From CAG-238 sp963601575 (GTDB taxonomy: Bacteria; Bacillota; Clostridia; Peptostreptococcales; Anaerovoracaceae): DNA of 64,000 nt. Location: assembly GCA_963601575.1 (NCBI GenBank), contig CAVCFO010000007.1, positions 11,971-75,970 of the forward strand. Direction: 5' to 3'. Shown one piece after another: positions 35,725 through 44,853 of the stretch; the stretch's first letter is position 1, and every line of letters starts with the position of its first letter. The notes under the pieces were generated by a model. That model searched no databases. It was not told the origin of the DNA and saw only the letters and a list, made by a program, of their open reading frames with translations. The position numbers and the translations under genes were made by a program.

Positions 35725-36504
35725 ATGACAAAAAAGCTCATTGCGATGCTTGTGGCAATGATGTTGGTCTTTGGGTCTGCAGCTCCTGCCTGTGCAGGGA
35801 GCATCGCAGATTCCGAAACTATGGGGATAGATGAGACCAATGATCATGCAGCAACGCAAGAAATAGGAAGTACGGGGGGAACAATATCAGAAAGCGGCGA
35901 AATAGCAAACGACGCATCTGATCAGGAAAGTCAGAACGAGGGGACGGTAGAAGAACCGAAAGAACAAGAAGCTTCGCAAGAAGAAAAAACAGAAGACAAG
36001 ACTGATCAAGATAAGGAAGACAAGAAAGAAACAGAAACAATATCAAAATATCAAAAGGGACTTGCTGCATACATCCGCAGCAAAAATAAAAATCTAAGCA
36101 AAAGCTGGTCGATCACTCTCGCAGGATACTTCATCAAATCCGGAGGCAAAAACGACGTTGACCCGAAGGTTCTCATGGCACTTGCCCTGCGCGAAAGCAA
36201 TTTCCGCGCCAAGGCAAAGAGCAAGTACGGATATAAGGGTATCATGCAGCTTAGCGACGCATTTGCGAGGAACTATGGATATAAACCGTCCGACCTTTAC
36301 AAGGCGAGCGTAAGTATCGAGATCGCGGCAAAGTACATAAGCAAGATGAAGAAAAAATACAAGACATATACCAACGCTATATGTTGCTACATCTGCGGGA
36401 GCGGCTCAGTCGCAAATGGCACCCATTCGAAGGAACCGGGCAGATCCGTAATGAGGGTCAGAACAAGTATAAAGGAATACCTAAAGAAGAACGGATATGC
36501 CTAG
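35725..36504 (+). CDS. Secreted lytic transglycosylase-like protein
   Basis: 259 residues from ATG 35725 (AAGAGGAAA upstream; an upstream TTG in frame is unlikely). Signal peptide about 1-24 (ending PACAGS), a low-complexity Glu/Gln/Lys/Asp linker (about 30-110), then an SLT-like domain (about 130-259) with the catalytic glutamate in LALRESNF, GYKGIMQLSDAFA and a YICGSG segment. Cleaves peptidoglycan glycan strands outside the membrane. The acidic linker may allow wall passage. It has its own promoter. Confidence 0.85.
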   Translation: MTKKLIAMLVAMMLVFGSAAPACAGSIADSETMGIDETNDHAATQEIGSTGGTISESGEIANDASDQESQNEGTVEEPKEQEASQEEKTEDKTDQDKEDKKETETISKYQKGLAAYIRSKNKNLSKSWSITLAGYFIKSGGKNDVDPKVLMALALRESNFRAKAKSKYGYKGIMQLSDAFARNYGYKPSDLYKASVSIEIAAKYISKMKKKYKTYTNAICCYICGSGSVANGTHSKEPGRSVMRVRTSIKEYLKKNGYA

Positions 36505-36553
36505 CATTGCGGGGGGAATTGGATTTTGAGATTTTATAAGGGATTATGAGAAG

Positions 36554-37372
36554 ATGGCAAATACGAAAATGACACGATGGGAAAAAGAATGGCGAGATTT
36601 GCAAAAGAAAGAAGCAAAATTCAGCCGCAAGAGGAAGGAAGGACCAACCTCGGTTCTGTTAAGGAAGCTCGACAAGGTCGTGCCCGGTAAGCTCAGCGCG
36701 ACGCTGAATGCGGCATTTTATAAGGCATTTGTCGTAGTTTTCGAGAAGGGAACCGGGCTGATCGAAAAGACATATAACAAGAAAAAGAGAGAAAACGAGT
36801 TCAGGGTAAACACCTTCGCTTCCGAAATATCGCAGGACAGAAAGACCGCAAAGAATTTTACTAGGCAGGCAAAGTCCGCAAAGGGCATAAACCTTGCAAT
36901 TTCTAGCGTCGAGGGTATCGGCATGGGGATCGCAGGCTCTGCGCTTCCAGATATACCGGTTTTCATCGCAATGGTACTCAAGAGCGTATACGAAACCGCA
37001 CTCAGCTACGGCTATGGATACGAAACGGACGAGGAGAAGATTTTCATACTCAAGATAATCGAGACGGCCATGTGCGACGAGGAGGAATTCGAGCGCAGGG
37101 ATGAGGCACTCAACTGCGACATCCATAACATCGTCATAAATGGCGATTGCATAAACCAGGGAGAGTGGCGTATAAGCAAGGAAGAGCAGATGAAGCAGGC
37201 AGCGGCAGCACTTTCTGAGGAAATGATATATACGAAGTTCCTGCAAGGATTCTTCGTCATCGGTATGGTCGGCGGAATATTTGACCCTGTCTATGTGAGC
37301 AGGATTAGCGACTATGCGGTACTCAAATACAGAAGAAGATTCTTGGAGGGAAAACTTTGTAATGCAGAATAA
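36554..37372 (+). CDS. EcsC family protein
   Basis: 272 residues resembling EcsC-family proteins: SSVEGIGMGIAGSALPDIPVFIAMVLKSVYETALSYGYGYETDEEKIFILKIIETA region (two hydrophobic helices around 125-150, then YGYGYET at about 152-158). N-terminal 60 residues are strongly basic. Function is not established beyond an association with the Ecs ABC transporter in Bacillus. Overlaps the QueT gene by 11 bases at its 3' end. Confidence 0.8.
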   Translation: MANTKMTRWEKEWRDLQKKEAKFSRKRKEGPTSVLLRKLDKVVPGKLSATLNAAFYKAFVVVFEKGTGLIEKTYNKKKRENEFRVNTFASEISQDRKTAKNFTRQAKSAKGINLAISSVEGIGMGIAGSALPDIPVFIAMVLKSVYETALSYGYGYETDEEKIFILKIIETAMCDEEEFERRDEALNCDIHNIVINGDCINQGEWRISKEEQMKQAAAALSEEMIYTKFLQGFFVIGMVGGIFDPVYVSRISDYAVLKYRRRFLEGKLCNAE

Positions 37373-37862
37373 TACGCAATATCTTACGCAGGCGTCGCTA
37401 ATCGCGGCGCTTTATGTGGTTTTGACGCTGATTTCAAATCTTGCCGGACTTGCAAATGGCGCGATCCAGCTTCGACTTTCAGAGATGCTGACCATACTTC
37501 CTGTATTCACCTCGGCTGCTGTGCCGGGACTTGCGGTAGGCTGCGTGATTGCAAACATACTGACAGGCTGCGCGCTCTGGGATATAGTATTCGGAAGCAT
37601 AGCAACGCTTCTGGGCGCGCTAGGTACCTATTATATAGGCCGGAAATATCCCTACGCAGGGCCGATCTTTCCTATTGCAGCGAACGCTCTGATCGTGCCG
37701 AAGGTGCTTCAGATCGTCTACGGCGCAGAGGGCACATACTGGTACTTCATGCTGACGGTGGGGATAGGCGAGATCCTCTCCTGCGGCGCACTGGGAATAC
37801 TGCTATATAGAGCCCTCAAAAAAACAGAGATTTTTCAAAAGCAGCAAAGCCGCAAAAGATAA
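37362..37862 (+). CDS. QueT-family transporter (queuosine precursor)
   Basis: About 166 residues with four to six hydrophobic helices. The sequence AIQLRLSEMLTILPVFTSAAVPGLAVGCVIANI and the GSIATLLGALGTYYIGRK portion are typical of QueT, the S-component of an ECF-type transporter for queuosine precursors. ATG 37362 has TGGAGGG 11 bases upstream and overlaps the end of the EcsC gene. No preQ1 riboswitch precedes it; the upstream gene occupies that space. Confidence 0.88.
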   Translation: MQNNTQYLTQASLIAALYVVLTLISNLAGLANGAIQLRLSEMLTILPVFTSAAVPGLAVGCVIANILTGCALWDIVFGSIATLLGALGTYYIGRKYPYAGPIFPIAANALIVPKVLQIVYGAEGTYWYFMLTVGIGEILSCGALGILLYRALKKTEIFQKQQSRKR

Positions 37863-37876
37863 AAACCGAATTAGCA

Positions 37877-37936
37877 AGAACTAAGCAATAGAAGCAATGT
37901 AAGAACTAAGCAATGTAAGAACGAAGCAAACAGTGA
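37877..37936 (+). repeat. Imperfect tandem repeats before the HutD-like gene
   Basis: Copies of AAGAACTAAGCAATGT and variants start at 37877, 37902 and 37918 in the 141-base gap. Low-complexity direct repeats with no gene or clear promoter. Confidence 0.6.
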
Positions 37937-38003
37937 CATAACCAAAAGGTAAAGCAAAGTAAAGAGAAGCTTGACATTGTAGGAAGGAAAAAGGAGAAAA
38001 GCG

Positions 38004-39074
38004 ATGAACTACTATCTCTGCAAGGAAGAGGACTTTCAGGCCAGCAAATGGTCAGGAGGCACCACCACACAGCTTGCCATTTATCCGAAAAAAAGCAGCT
38101 ACCTAGATAGAAACTTCGTATGGCGGCTAAGCTCCGCCACTGTAGACACGGAGGAATCCGACTTTACGAAGCTCCCAGACTACGACAGAGTTCTCATGGT
38201 CCTAAAAGGCCAGACCGTACTCAGCTACGAGGGCGAGAGAGTTGTGAGACTGGGGGAGCTTGCGCAGGATCGATTCGACGGTGCATGGAAAACGAAGAGC
38301 TTCGGCAAAATTACCGACTTTAACCTCATGGTCAGAAAAGGAAACGAAGGCTACCTCGATCTGATATATCCAAAGCAGGAAAAAGAAGTTCTCACCTCAG
38401 AATACGAAAGCGAGCTTCCGCTTGCGACTCACGCGCTGTATTGCAAAGAAGGCTACTTCGTGGCAGAAGCAGGCGGAAATACGCAGATGGTAAGAGAGGG
38501 CGAGCTCTTTGTCATGGAATTTGAGCCGGGAGAGACAGCGCGGTATTCGATCATGGGCGAAGGGACTGTTATAAGGGCGCAGATTTTCGCATCGGACATG
38601 GAAGATGAGCTATATCCTATCGAGATCCCGCCGGAAAAGGCGTCTTTCGACGATTTCAAGCTTTGCATCTATCTTGCGAACGTGCAGTTTCGCTTCGCAA
38701 AATATATAATAAAGTCTCTGCGGGCCACATGGTTTGACGAAAAGCTAAGCGGCGCGATAAATAAAATCGAAAGAATTTATGCACCATTCTTCATATATAT
38801 AATCGGCATCGTCTTGCTTGCATCCGCCGGGATGCTGGGGGAATGGCCTGCTGCATCGATCGTGATTTCGCTCCTTGCATGGACCACCCTAGACTGCCTC
38901 ATAATATCGCCGCTGATCTATTTTGCGGTAGTTCCAAAGCCCGTGCGGGCGCATATCAAAGATATAGATAAGCTCACGCCTTATGAGAAGAAGGTACGCG
39001 AGGCAGAGCTTTGCCGCAACGAGCGCGCCGAGAAAATTCTAAAAAAATACAAAAATAGCGGTCGCGTGCAATAA
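38004..39074 (+). CDS. HutD-like cupin protein with C-terminal membrane segments
   Basis: 356 residues. Residues about 1-205 match the HutD/Ves double-cupin fold: WSGGTTTQLAIYP near residue 17, WRLSSATVDTEESDFTKLPDYDR and DFNLMVRKG. The rest has a helix-rich stretch and two transmembrane helices (about 258-275 and 282-305, with IIGIVLLASAGML and IVISLLAWTTL) and a basic cytoplasmic tail. Classic HutD ends after the cupins, so the membrane module is an addition. No hut genes are near. AAGGAGAAAAGCG precedes the ATG. Biochemical role unknown. Confidence 0.75.
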   Translation: MNYYLCKEEDFQASKWSGGTTTQLAIYPKKSSYLDRNFVWRLSSATVDTEESDFTKLPDYDRVLMVLKGQTVLSYEGERVVRLGELAQDRFDGAWKTKSFGKITDFNLMVRKGNEGYLDLIYPKQEKEVLTSEYESELPLATHALYCKEGYFVAEAGGNTQMVREGELFVMEFEPGETARYSIMGEGTVIRAQIFASDMEDELYPIEIPPEKASFDDFKLCIYLANVQFRFAKYIIKSLRATWFDEKLSGAINKIERIYAPFFIYIIGIVLLASAGMLGEWPAASIVISLLAWTTLDCLIISPLIYFAVVPKPVRAHIKDIDKLTPYEKKVREAELCRNERAEKILKKYKNSGRVQ

Positions 39075-39167
39075 AGCTGCCGGAAAACCATCGGCAGTCG
39101 GTTTTGTATTGAATTGTTCGCGAAAGTATGGTTAAATAGAAGGAGTAGCTTTAGGAGGATAAGCATA

Positions 39168-39860
39168 ATGATATATACAAAAGAAGTCGAAAATATGTGC
39201 CCGGTGGCAAAGGGTGCATATCACGGGCCTGCTCCGATCCCGCAGGAGGGCAAGTGGACGCAGGTTAAAGAGATAAAAGACATTTCGGGTCTGACGCACG
39301 GCATAGGCTGGTGCGCACCACAGCAGGGCGCATGCAAGCTCACGCTGAATGTGAAGGACGGAATAATCGAAGAGGCACTGGTCGAGACCATCGGCTGCTC
39401 CGGAATGACCCATTCGGCGGCTATGGCAGGAGAAATCCTCATCGGAAAGACCCTGCTTGAGGCGCTGAATACAGACCTTGTGTGCGACGCAATAAATACG
39501 GCGATGCGAGAGCTGTTCCTGCAGATCGTATATGGCAGAAGCCAGTCTGCATTTTCTGAGGGCGGCCTTGCAATCGGTGCGGGGCTCGAGGATCTGGGAA
39601 AAGGCACAAGAAGCCAGATAGGAACGATTTACTCGACGAAGGCGAAAGGCCCGAGATATCTGGAGCTCGCAGAAGGCTATATAACGGAGATTGCTCTTGA
39701 TGAGGAGCAAAATATCATCGGATATAAATATGTAAATATCGGCAAAATGATGGACGCTATCAAGGCGGGAGAAGACCCCCTCAAGGCAATCGAAAAGGCC
39801 ACCGGCAAGTATGGCAGATTCGACGAAGCTGCGAAGGTCATCGACCCGAGACAGGAATAG
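39168..39860 (+). CDS. Iron-sulfur cluster scaffold-like protein (IscU/NifU type), GGGtGRT partner
   Basis: 230 residues from ATG 39168, which has TTAGGAGGAT correctly placed; the frame also opens at 39114. The IscU/NifU-like part spans about 25-150, with cysteines in GWCAPQQGACKL and ETIGCSGMTH that could ligate a cluster, and the LIGKTLLEAL helix. A further 80 residues at the C-terminus (YITEIALDEEQNIIGYKYVNIG onward) are not part of classic IscU. It is followed after 12 bases by the GGGtGRT gene, a recurrent pair. Whether it builds Fe-S clusters for the partner is inference. No iscS/sufS nearby. Confidence 0.8.
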   Translation: MIYTKEVENMCPVAKGAYHGPAPIPQEGKWTQVKEIKDISGLTHGIGWCAPQQGACKLTLNVKDGIIEEALVETIGCSGMTHSAAMAGEILIGKTLLEALNTDLVCDAINTAMRELFLQIVYGRSQSAFSEGGLAIGAGLEDLGKGTRSQIGTIYSTKAKGPRYLELAEGYITEIALDEEQNIIGYKYVNIGKMMDAIKAGEDPLKAIEKATGKYGRFDEAAKVIDPRQE

Positions 39861-39872
39861 GAGGTGCCGAAT

Positions 39873-40871
39873 ATGATTACATTTGAGAATTACGATAGAA
39901 AAATCGAAAAGATAAATAAGGCGCTTTCCGCAAATGGCATCGCAAGCCTCGAGGAAGCGCATAAAATCTGCGAAGAGAAGGGCATAGACCCATATAAGAT
40001 CGCAAAGGAGATCCAGCCCATATGCTTTGAGGATGCCTGCTGGGCTTATGTCGCAGGAGCTGCAATCGCAATAAAGAAAGGCGCTGGCAAGGCCGAGGAT
40101 GCCGCAAGAGCCATCGGCGAGGGCCTGCAGGCATTTTGCCTTCCGGGCTCTGTCGCAGAGGACAGGAAGGTCGGCATCGGCCACGGAAACCTTGCGGCAA
40201 TGCTTCTCAGCGAGGAGACGGAATGCTTCGCTTTCCTTGCGGGTCACGAATCTTTCGCGGCGGCCGAGGGTGCAATCGGCATTGCAAAATCCGCAAACAA
40301 GGTTCGAAAGAAACCTCTCAGGGTAATACTTAACGGCCTCGGAAAGGATGCTGCGCAGATAATTTCGCGCATCAACGGATTTACCTATGTCAAGACAAGC
40401 TTTGACTATTATACGGGCGAGCTTGCGGTAGCGGGCGAGATCCCATACTCGAAGGGCGAGCGCAAGGAAGTTCGCTGCTACGGCGCAGATGATGTTCGAG
40501 AGGGCGTTGCGATCATGCATAGAGAAGGTGTTGATGTTTCCATCACGGGGAACTCGACGAACCCGACAAGGTTTCAGCATCCGGTGGCAGGCACATACAA
40601 AAAAGAATGCATCGAGCAGGGGAAAAAATATTTTTCCGTTGCAAGCGGCGGCGGCACAGGCAGAACGCTCCATCCGGATAATATGGCAGCAGGCCCGGCA
40701 TCATACGGCATGACTGATACCATGGGCAGAATGCACTCCGATGCGCAATTTGCAGGTTCTTCTTCGGTTCCCGCGCATGTTGCAATGATGGGATATATCG
40801 GCATGGGAAATAATCCGATGGTAGGCGCAACGGTTGCTGTTGCTGTTGCCGTTGAAGAGGCAATGAAATAG
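39873..40871 (+). CDS. GGGtGRT family protein
   Basis: About 332 residues, starting at ATG 39873 (AGGAGGTG 6 bases upstream) rather than the overlapping GTG 39864. The family-naming motif SGGGTGRTLHP is at about residue 260, followed by PASYGMTDTMGRMHSDAQFAGSSSVP. An earlier GIGHGNLAAMLLSEETECFAFLAGHESFAAAEGAIGIA stretch is conserved-looking. The family is described as a protein of unknown function in anaerobic bacteria; the adjacent scaffold-like gene is its usual neighbour. The sequence gives no catalytic assignment; no membrane helices or signal peptide. Confidence 0.85.
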   Translation: MITFENYDRKIEKINKALSANGIASLEEAHKICEEKGIDPYKIAKEIQPICFEDACWAYVAGAAIAIKKGAGKAEDAARAIGEGLQAFCLPGSVAEDRKVGIGHGNLAAMLLSEETECFAFLAGHESFAAAEGAIGIAKSANKVRKKPLRVILNGLGKDAAQIISRINGFTYVKTSFDYYTGELAVAGEIPYSKGERKEVRCYGADDVREGVAIMHREGVDVSITGNSTNPTRFQHPVAGTYKKECIEQGKKYFSVASGGGTGRTLHPDNMAAGPASYGMTDTMGRMHSDAQFAGSSSVPAHVAMMGYIGMGNNPMVGATVAVAVAVEEAMK

Positions 40872-40899
40872 GACAAAAGACTAGTATGGAGGGAATTTT

Positions 40900-41910
40900 A
40901 TGAAAAAGAGTTTGGCACTCTTGCTGGTTGCGGCTCTGATTTTGGGAATATTTGCGCTCATCGGCTGCAACAAGCCTGCGGACACGGACGGCGCGGACAT
41001 TTCGCTTTGCCTGATAGTTCCTACTGAATTTGGCGATATGTCTTTCAACGATTCGGCAAAGGAAGGCGTAGAGCGCCTCAAGGCGGACTATGGCATAAGC
41101 CTAAGCACTGTCGAGTGCAAGGGCCAAGGATACAAGCAGAGCATGATGAGTGCAGCGGAGGAAAACGATTTTGTCGTTCCCGTAGGCTGGGAATTCAGCG
41201 AAATAAAGAGCGTTGCGGAGGAATATCCGGACACGAAATTTATTTGGATAGACAATGTGGTTGACGGAATCGAGAGCAGCCCGAATATATTATGTATAAC
41301 ATATAAACAGAACGAGGGATCATTCCTCGCTGGATATATCGCGGCCAGAATGTCTCAGACCAACGCCATCGGCGCTGTGGGCGGAGAAGACAGCGACGTA
41401 ATAAACGACTTCGTAGTCGGCTACGAGCAGGGGGCAAAATATGCTAATGCAGGAATAAATGTATATGTTGATTATACAAGCGACTACGAAAGCCCGGCAA
41501 AAGGAAAACTTGCAGCAAGCGACCTTCACCAAAAGGGCGCGGATATAATCTTTCAGATTGCGGGGAATACCGGAAAAGGTGTATTTGAGGCGGCCAAGGA
41601 AGAAGGATTCTATGCTATCGGAGTTGACCAGGACCAGAAAATTTCCGCAGCGGAATATGACGATGTCATCATTTGCTCGGTAAAAAAGGAAGTCGGAAAT
41701 TCCATATATGATACTATCAAGGCTTTCATCGAGGACGAGAACTGGGATGGCGGACAGAACCGAGTACTTGGCATGGACGAGGGATATGTTTCCATCGCTT
41801 ATGGTAATGACAAATCACAGCAGCAGGTGACGGATGACATCAAGGCAGAAGTTAAGACTCTTGAGAGGAAGATCGCCGCAGGAAACATTGTTGTTAAGAC
41901 AGTAGGATAG
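40900..41910 (+). CDS. BMP-family substrate-binding lipoprotein
   Basis: 336 residues. Lipoprotein signal with ALIGC lipobox (C23), then the PnrA/Med-type periplasmic-binding fold (DMSFNDSAKEGVERLKADYG, SFLAGYIAARMSQTNAIGAVGGEDSDVI, GNTGKGVFEAAKEEGFYAIGVDQDQ). These proteins bind nucleosides or related ligands for ABC import, but no permease or ATPase genes accompany it here. TATGGAGGGAATTTT precedes the ATG. Twenty-eight bases after the GGGtGRT gene, so possibly the same transcript. Confidence 0.9.
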   Translation: MKKSLALLLVAALILGIFALIGCNKPADTDGADISLCLIVPTEFGDMSFNDSAKEGVERLKADYGISLSTVECKGQGYKQSMMSAAEENDFVVPVGWEFSEIKSVAEEYPDTKFIWIDNVVDGIESSPNILCITYKQNEGSFLAGYIAARMSQTNAIGAVGGEDSDVINDFVVGYEQGAKYANAGINVYVDYTSDYESPAKGKLAASDLHQKGADIIFQIAGNTGKGVFEAAKEEGFYAIGVDQDQKISAAEYDDVIICSVKKEVGNSIYDTIKAFIEDENWDGGQNRVLGMDEGYVSIAYGNDKSQQQVTDDIKAEVKTLERKIAAGNIVVKTVG

Positions 41911-41951
41911 AGCAGAATCGGAAATTGAGCTAATTACGAAAGGAAAAGAAA

Positions 41952-43034
41952 ATGAAAAAGGCACTAAAATTATTTTTGATATTGGCGCTGTGCATGGCAT
42001 TTGTGATGCTGGCAGGTTGCGGTGAGGATAAGGACGACCTTTACGAAGGTCTGGATTATGATCAGCTGGTTACCTTGCCGGATTATGACGAATATACCGT
42101 CGATCCTATCGAGGTCAATATCACGGACAGCAAGATAGATGCTGAGATTGACGAAAGGCTCGAGGATGCAGCCACGGAAAAAGAAGTAACCGAAGGAACG
42201 GTTGAGGAAGGCGACAAGATCACGATTTCCTTTAAGGGTACGCTGGAGGACGGATCATCCCCTGACGGAATGAACAGCGATTCATTCGATCTCACGCTGG
42301 GAAGCGGCGGCATGATCGACGGCTTCGAAGAGGGACTTTACGGTGCGGAAATCGGTGAGACGGTAACCCTTGATCTTACATTCCCGGATCCATATGATGT
42401 CAATGAGGATCTTTCCGGAAAGGCGGTAACCTTCGAGGTGACGATTTTGAACAAGAAGGTTTCCCAGAAGGCGACCTTGGATGAGGAGTTTGTCAAGGCA
42501 AACAGCGATGCAACTACCGTCCAGGAGTACAGACAGCTGATCGCGGACGAGCTCGAACAGGAAGAATATGAGGATAGCGAAAGCAATCGCAAGAGCGAGC
42601 TTTTCACACAGATAGCCGAAAATGCGGTGGTTGAAGGCGTGCCTGAGGAAGCAAAGGAATATGAGAGAACCCTCTGCCTCGAAACATACCAGAAGGCATG
42701 CGAAAACTACGATATCGAGTGGGACGAGTTCCTCTCCAGCATGGATATGACGCAAGAGGAATTCGATGAACAGCTGGATACTTACAGTGAGGAAATGGCA
42801 AAGAATAAGATGATTTCTTATGCTCTTGCAAAGAAGGAAGGCGTTTCCGTAAAGCATAAGGAGGTTATCGAAAACCTGCTTTCGCTTGCGGGCAGCGACT
42901 CCGAAGAAGCCTTCGAAGAAAGCTACGGTGTTACTGCCGAGGAATATGCGAAGACATATAACAGCTACGGGCTGAAGGTCTCGATGCTCCTTGAGGATTC
43001 GCTGCAGAAGATTTACGACAGGCTCACGCAATAA
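41952..43034 (+). CDS. Lipoprotein with FKBP and trigger-factor-like domains
   Basis: 360 residues. Lipobox VMLAGC (C23), an acidic N-terminal part, an FKBP-type peptidyl-prolyl isomerase domain (about 75-160: EGDKITISFKGTLEDG, GSGGMIDGFEEGLYG), then an all-helical region like the trigger factor C-terminal domain (about 165-360). Unlike cytosolic Tig it lacks the N-terminal ribosome-binding domain (no GFRxGxxP) and is lipidated, implying a foldase on the outer face of the membrane. AAAGGAAAAGAA precedes the ATG. Confidence 0.88.
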   Translation: MKKALKLFLILALCMAFVMLAGCGEDKDDLYEGLDYDQLVTLPDYDEYTVDPIEVNITDSKIDAEIDERLEDAATEKEVTEGTVEEGDKITISFKGTLEDGSSPDGMNSDSFDLTLGSGGMIDGFEEGLYGAEIGETVTLDLTFPDPYDVNEDLSGKAVTFEVTILNKKVSQKATLDEEFVKANSDATTVQEYRQLIADELEQEEYEDSESNRKSELFTQIAENAVVEGVPEEAKEYERTLCLETYQKACENYDIEWDEFLSSMDMTQEEFDEQLDTYSEEMAKNKMISYALAKKEGVSVKHKEVIENLLSLAGSDSEEAFEESYGVTAEEYAKTYNSYGLKVSMLLEDSLQKIYDRLTQ

Positions 43035-43055
43035 AAAAATAAAAATTTTGAGATG

Positions 43056-43095
43056 AAAAAATCGGCGAACAAAATTCACTTGTCGCCGATTTCTT
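43056..43095. terminator. Convergent terminator between the foldase and rqcH
   Basis: AAATCGGCGA (43059-43068) pairs with TCGCCGATTT (43083-43092). A-run on the left and T/TTCTT on the right: it serves rqcH (minus) best and the plus-strand gene weakly. Confidence 0.75.
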
Positions 43096-43127
43096 GTATG
43101 ACGGGCATGCCGTTTTCTTTTTTGATA

Positions 43128-44822
43128 TCATTTTTTCGGAACCGCAGGGTTCACATAAACCGTGCGATTGTTTGTAAAAATCACCATGCCGGGCTTTGCG
43201 CCGGAGGGCTTCTTGACAAATTTTATCGGAACATAGTCCACCGGAACGTTCTCCGAGGTGCGAGCCTTGCTGTGATATGCGGCGATTGCGGCGGCTTCCC
43301 AGATGCTCGCCTCGTCAAGCTCTGCCCCTGCGCTCTCGACGATAACGTGGGAACCGGGGATATCCTTTGTATGGAGCCACAAATCCTTGTTTCCGGCAAG
43401 TTTGAAGGTCAGATAATCGTTTTCCTTGTTGTTCCTGCCCACCAGAACACCCATGCCGTTTGAAAGGGTGTAGCGATAAGGCGCAGGCTTATATTTCTTT
43501 TCCTTGAAGCCACCTGCCTGTTTGCGCCGGCGGACATAGCCGGTTTCCACAAGTTCTGCCCGGAGGCTTTCGATTTCAGCCACATCCTCGGTATTTTCAA
43601 GGAAAGAAAGGACGGATTCCAGGTATTTTATCTCCTCATCGTTTTCTGCGAGCTGAATTTGTTTTTCTTTGATAGCGGTTTTCGCCTTGCCGTATTTTTT
43701 GAAATACCGCTGGGCGTTTTTCGACGGGCTGAGCTTCACATCGAGGGGAATGCTGACCTTTGAGCCGTCGTAATAGTTGGTTACCTCCACGGACTTTGCG
43801 CCGGGAGCAACAAGATGAAGATTTGCGGTAAGAAGCTCCCCGAAAAGCCTTAGGTCCTCGGAGTTTTCCGCCCGCAAAAGATCCTCAGAAAGCCGCTTTT
43901 TTTTCAGATACATCTTGTCGAGCTGGGCGTTTACGGACTTTATCAAATCGTGGGACTTCTGGCGCCCCTGGTTTGAGGAAGCCTTTTTCCCGAAATAAAA
44001 TTCCATCGCTTTGCTGAGGCTGGCAAAGGTCAGGACTGCGCAGCTTTCTTCGAGCTGCGAAAGAGGAAAAGCATAAAAATCAATGGGAACGCCGTTTCCG
44101 TCCACATAGACCCGAGCCCCGCCGGATTCGCCGAAATCCCCCGTATCTATCGCTTCGAGGACCGAGGAAAGATACTCGCTGCGAGCCTTGCCACCTCTCA
44201 GCGCAAGTTCCTCCGCAAAGGCGGGGGAAATGCCCCCTGCCGCTCGCAGAATCGACTTGCCATCGGCTGGGAGCGTCTCTAGCTGCTCCGCTGTGATTTC
44301 GCTGAAAGGAATCTTGTCTTGCTCCGGCGGGTATTCGTATATCATGCCCGGAAGAATCTGCCGGACTCTGTTTACATCAAAGCTCACCCGCTTTATGGAG
44401 TCGATGATTTTGCCGCTTGCGATATCCACCAGGGTGATGTTGCTGTGTTTTCCCATAATCTCGAAAATCAGCTTCTTCGACATGGTAAACCCAAGCTCGT
44501 TCAAGGTTTCCAGCGAAATTTCGATGATTCGCTCAGAGCCTTTTTGGGAAATCTCCGTAATACGTCCCCCTTGCAGGTGCTTTCGCAGCAGCATGCAGAA
44601 TGCCAGAGGCGCCGGGGGATTCACCGGGTTTTCCGTGATAAAACCGAGCCTTGCGTGGGCGGAACCTGCCGAAGCCAGCAGTTTCAGATTGCCGTTTTTT
44701 GTGTGTATATGAAAAACCAGCTCATCTGCCTCAGGCTGATAAACCTTTTCGATTTTTCCGTATAAAATTTTTTCGTTAAGTTCCCGAATCATCGCTCGGG
44801 TAACAATGCCGTCAAATGCCAT
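43128..44822 (-). CDS. rqcH: Rqc2-homologue RqcH (NFACT family)
   Basis: About 564 residues from ATG 44822 (CAGGAGAT upstream). Ribosome quality control factor that adds alanine tails to peptides on obstructed 50S subunits; formerly annotated as fibronectin-binding protein. NFACT-N domain at the start (MAFDGIVTRAMIRELNEKI), helix-hairpin-helix and coiled-coil in the middle (about 330-430), and NFACT-R at the C-terminus with DLWLHTKDIPGSHVI and ARTSENVPVDY. With smpB/ssrA the window holds both ribosome rescue pathways. Confidence 0.93.
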   Translation of the reverse strand: MAFDGIVTRAMIRELNEKILYGKIEKVYQPEADELVFHIHTKNGNLKLLASAGSAHARLGFITENPVNPPAPLAFCMLLRKHLQGGRITEISQKGSERIIEISLETLNELGFTMSKKLIFEIMGKHSNITLVDIASGKIIDSIKRVSFDVNRVRQILPGMIYEYPPEQDKIPFSEITAEQLETLPADGKSILRAAGGISPAFAEELALRGGKARSEYLSSVLEAIDTGDFGESGGARVYVDGNGVPIDFYAFPLSQLEESCAVLTFASLSKAMEFYFGKKASSNQGRQKSHDLIKSVNAQLDKMYLKKKRLSEDLLRAENSEDLRLFGELLTANLHLVAPGAKSVEVTNYYDGSKVSIPLDVKLSPSKNAQRYFKKYGKAKTAIKEKQIQLAENDEEIKYLESVLSFLENTEDVAEIESLRAELVETGYVRRRKQAGGFKEKKYKPAPYRYTLSNGMGVLVGRNNKENDYLTFKLAGNKDLWLHTKDIPGSHVIVESAGAELDEASIWEAAAIAAYHSKARTSENVPVDYVPIKFVKKPSGAKPGMVIFTNNRTVYVNPAVPKK

Positions 44823-44853
44823 AAATATCTCCTGAAATGTTTTTCTTCTCAAA

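Noticed and set aside
39132..40673. Long minus-strand frame of 513 codons
   Set aside because: Antisense to the scaffold-like and GGGtGRT genes; composition is that of a mirror frame and no family match is visible.
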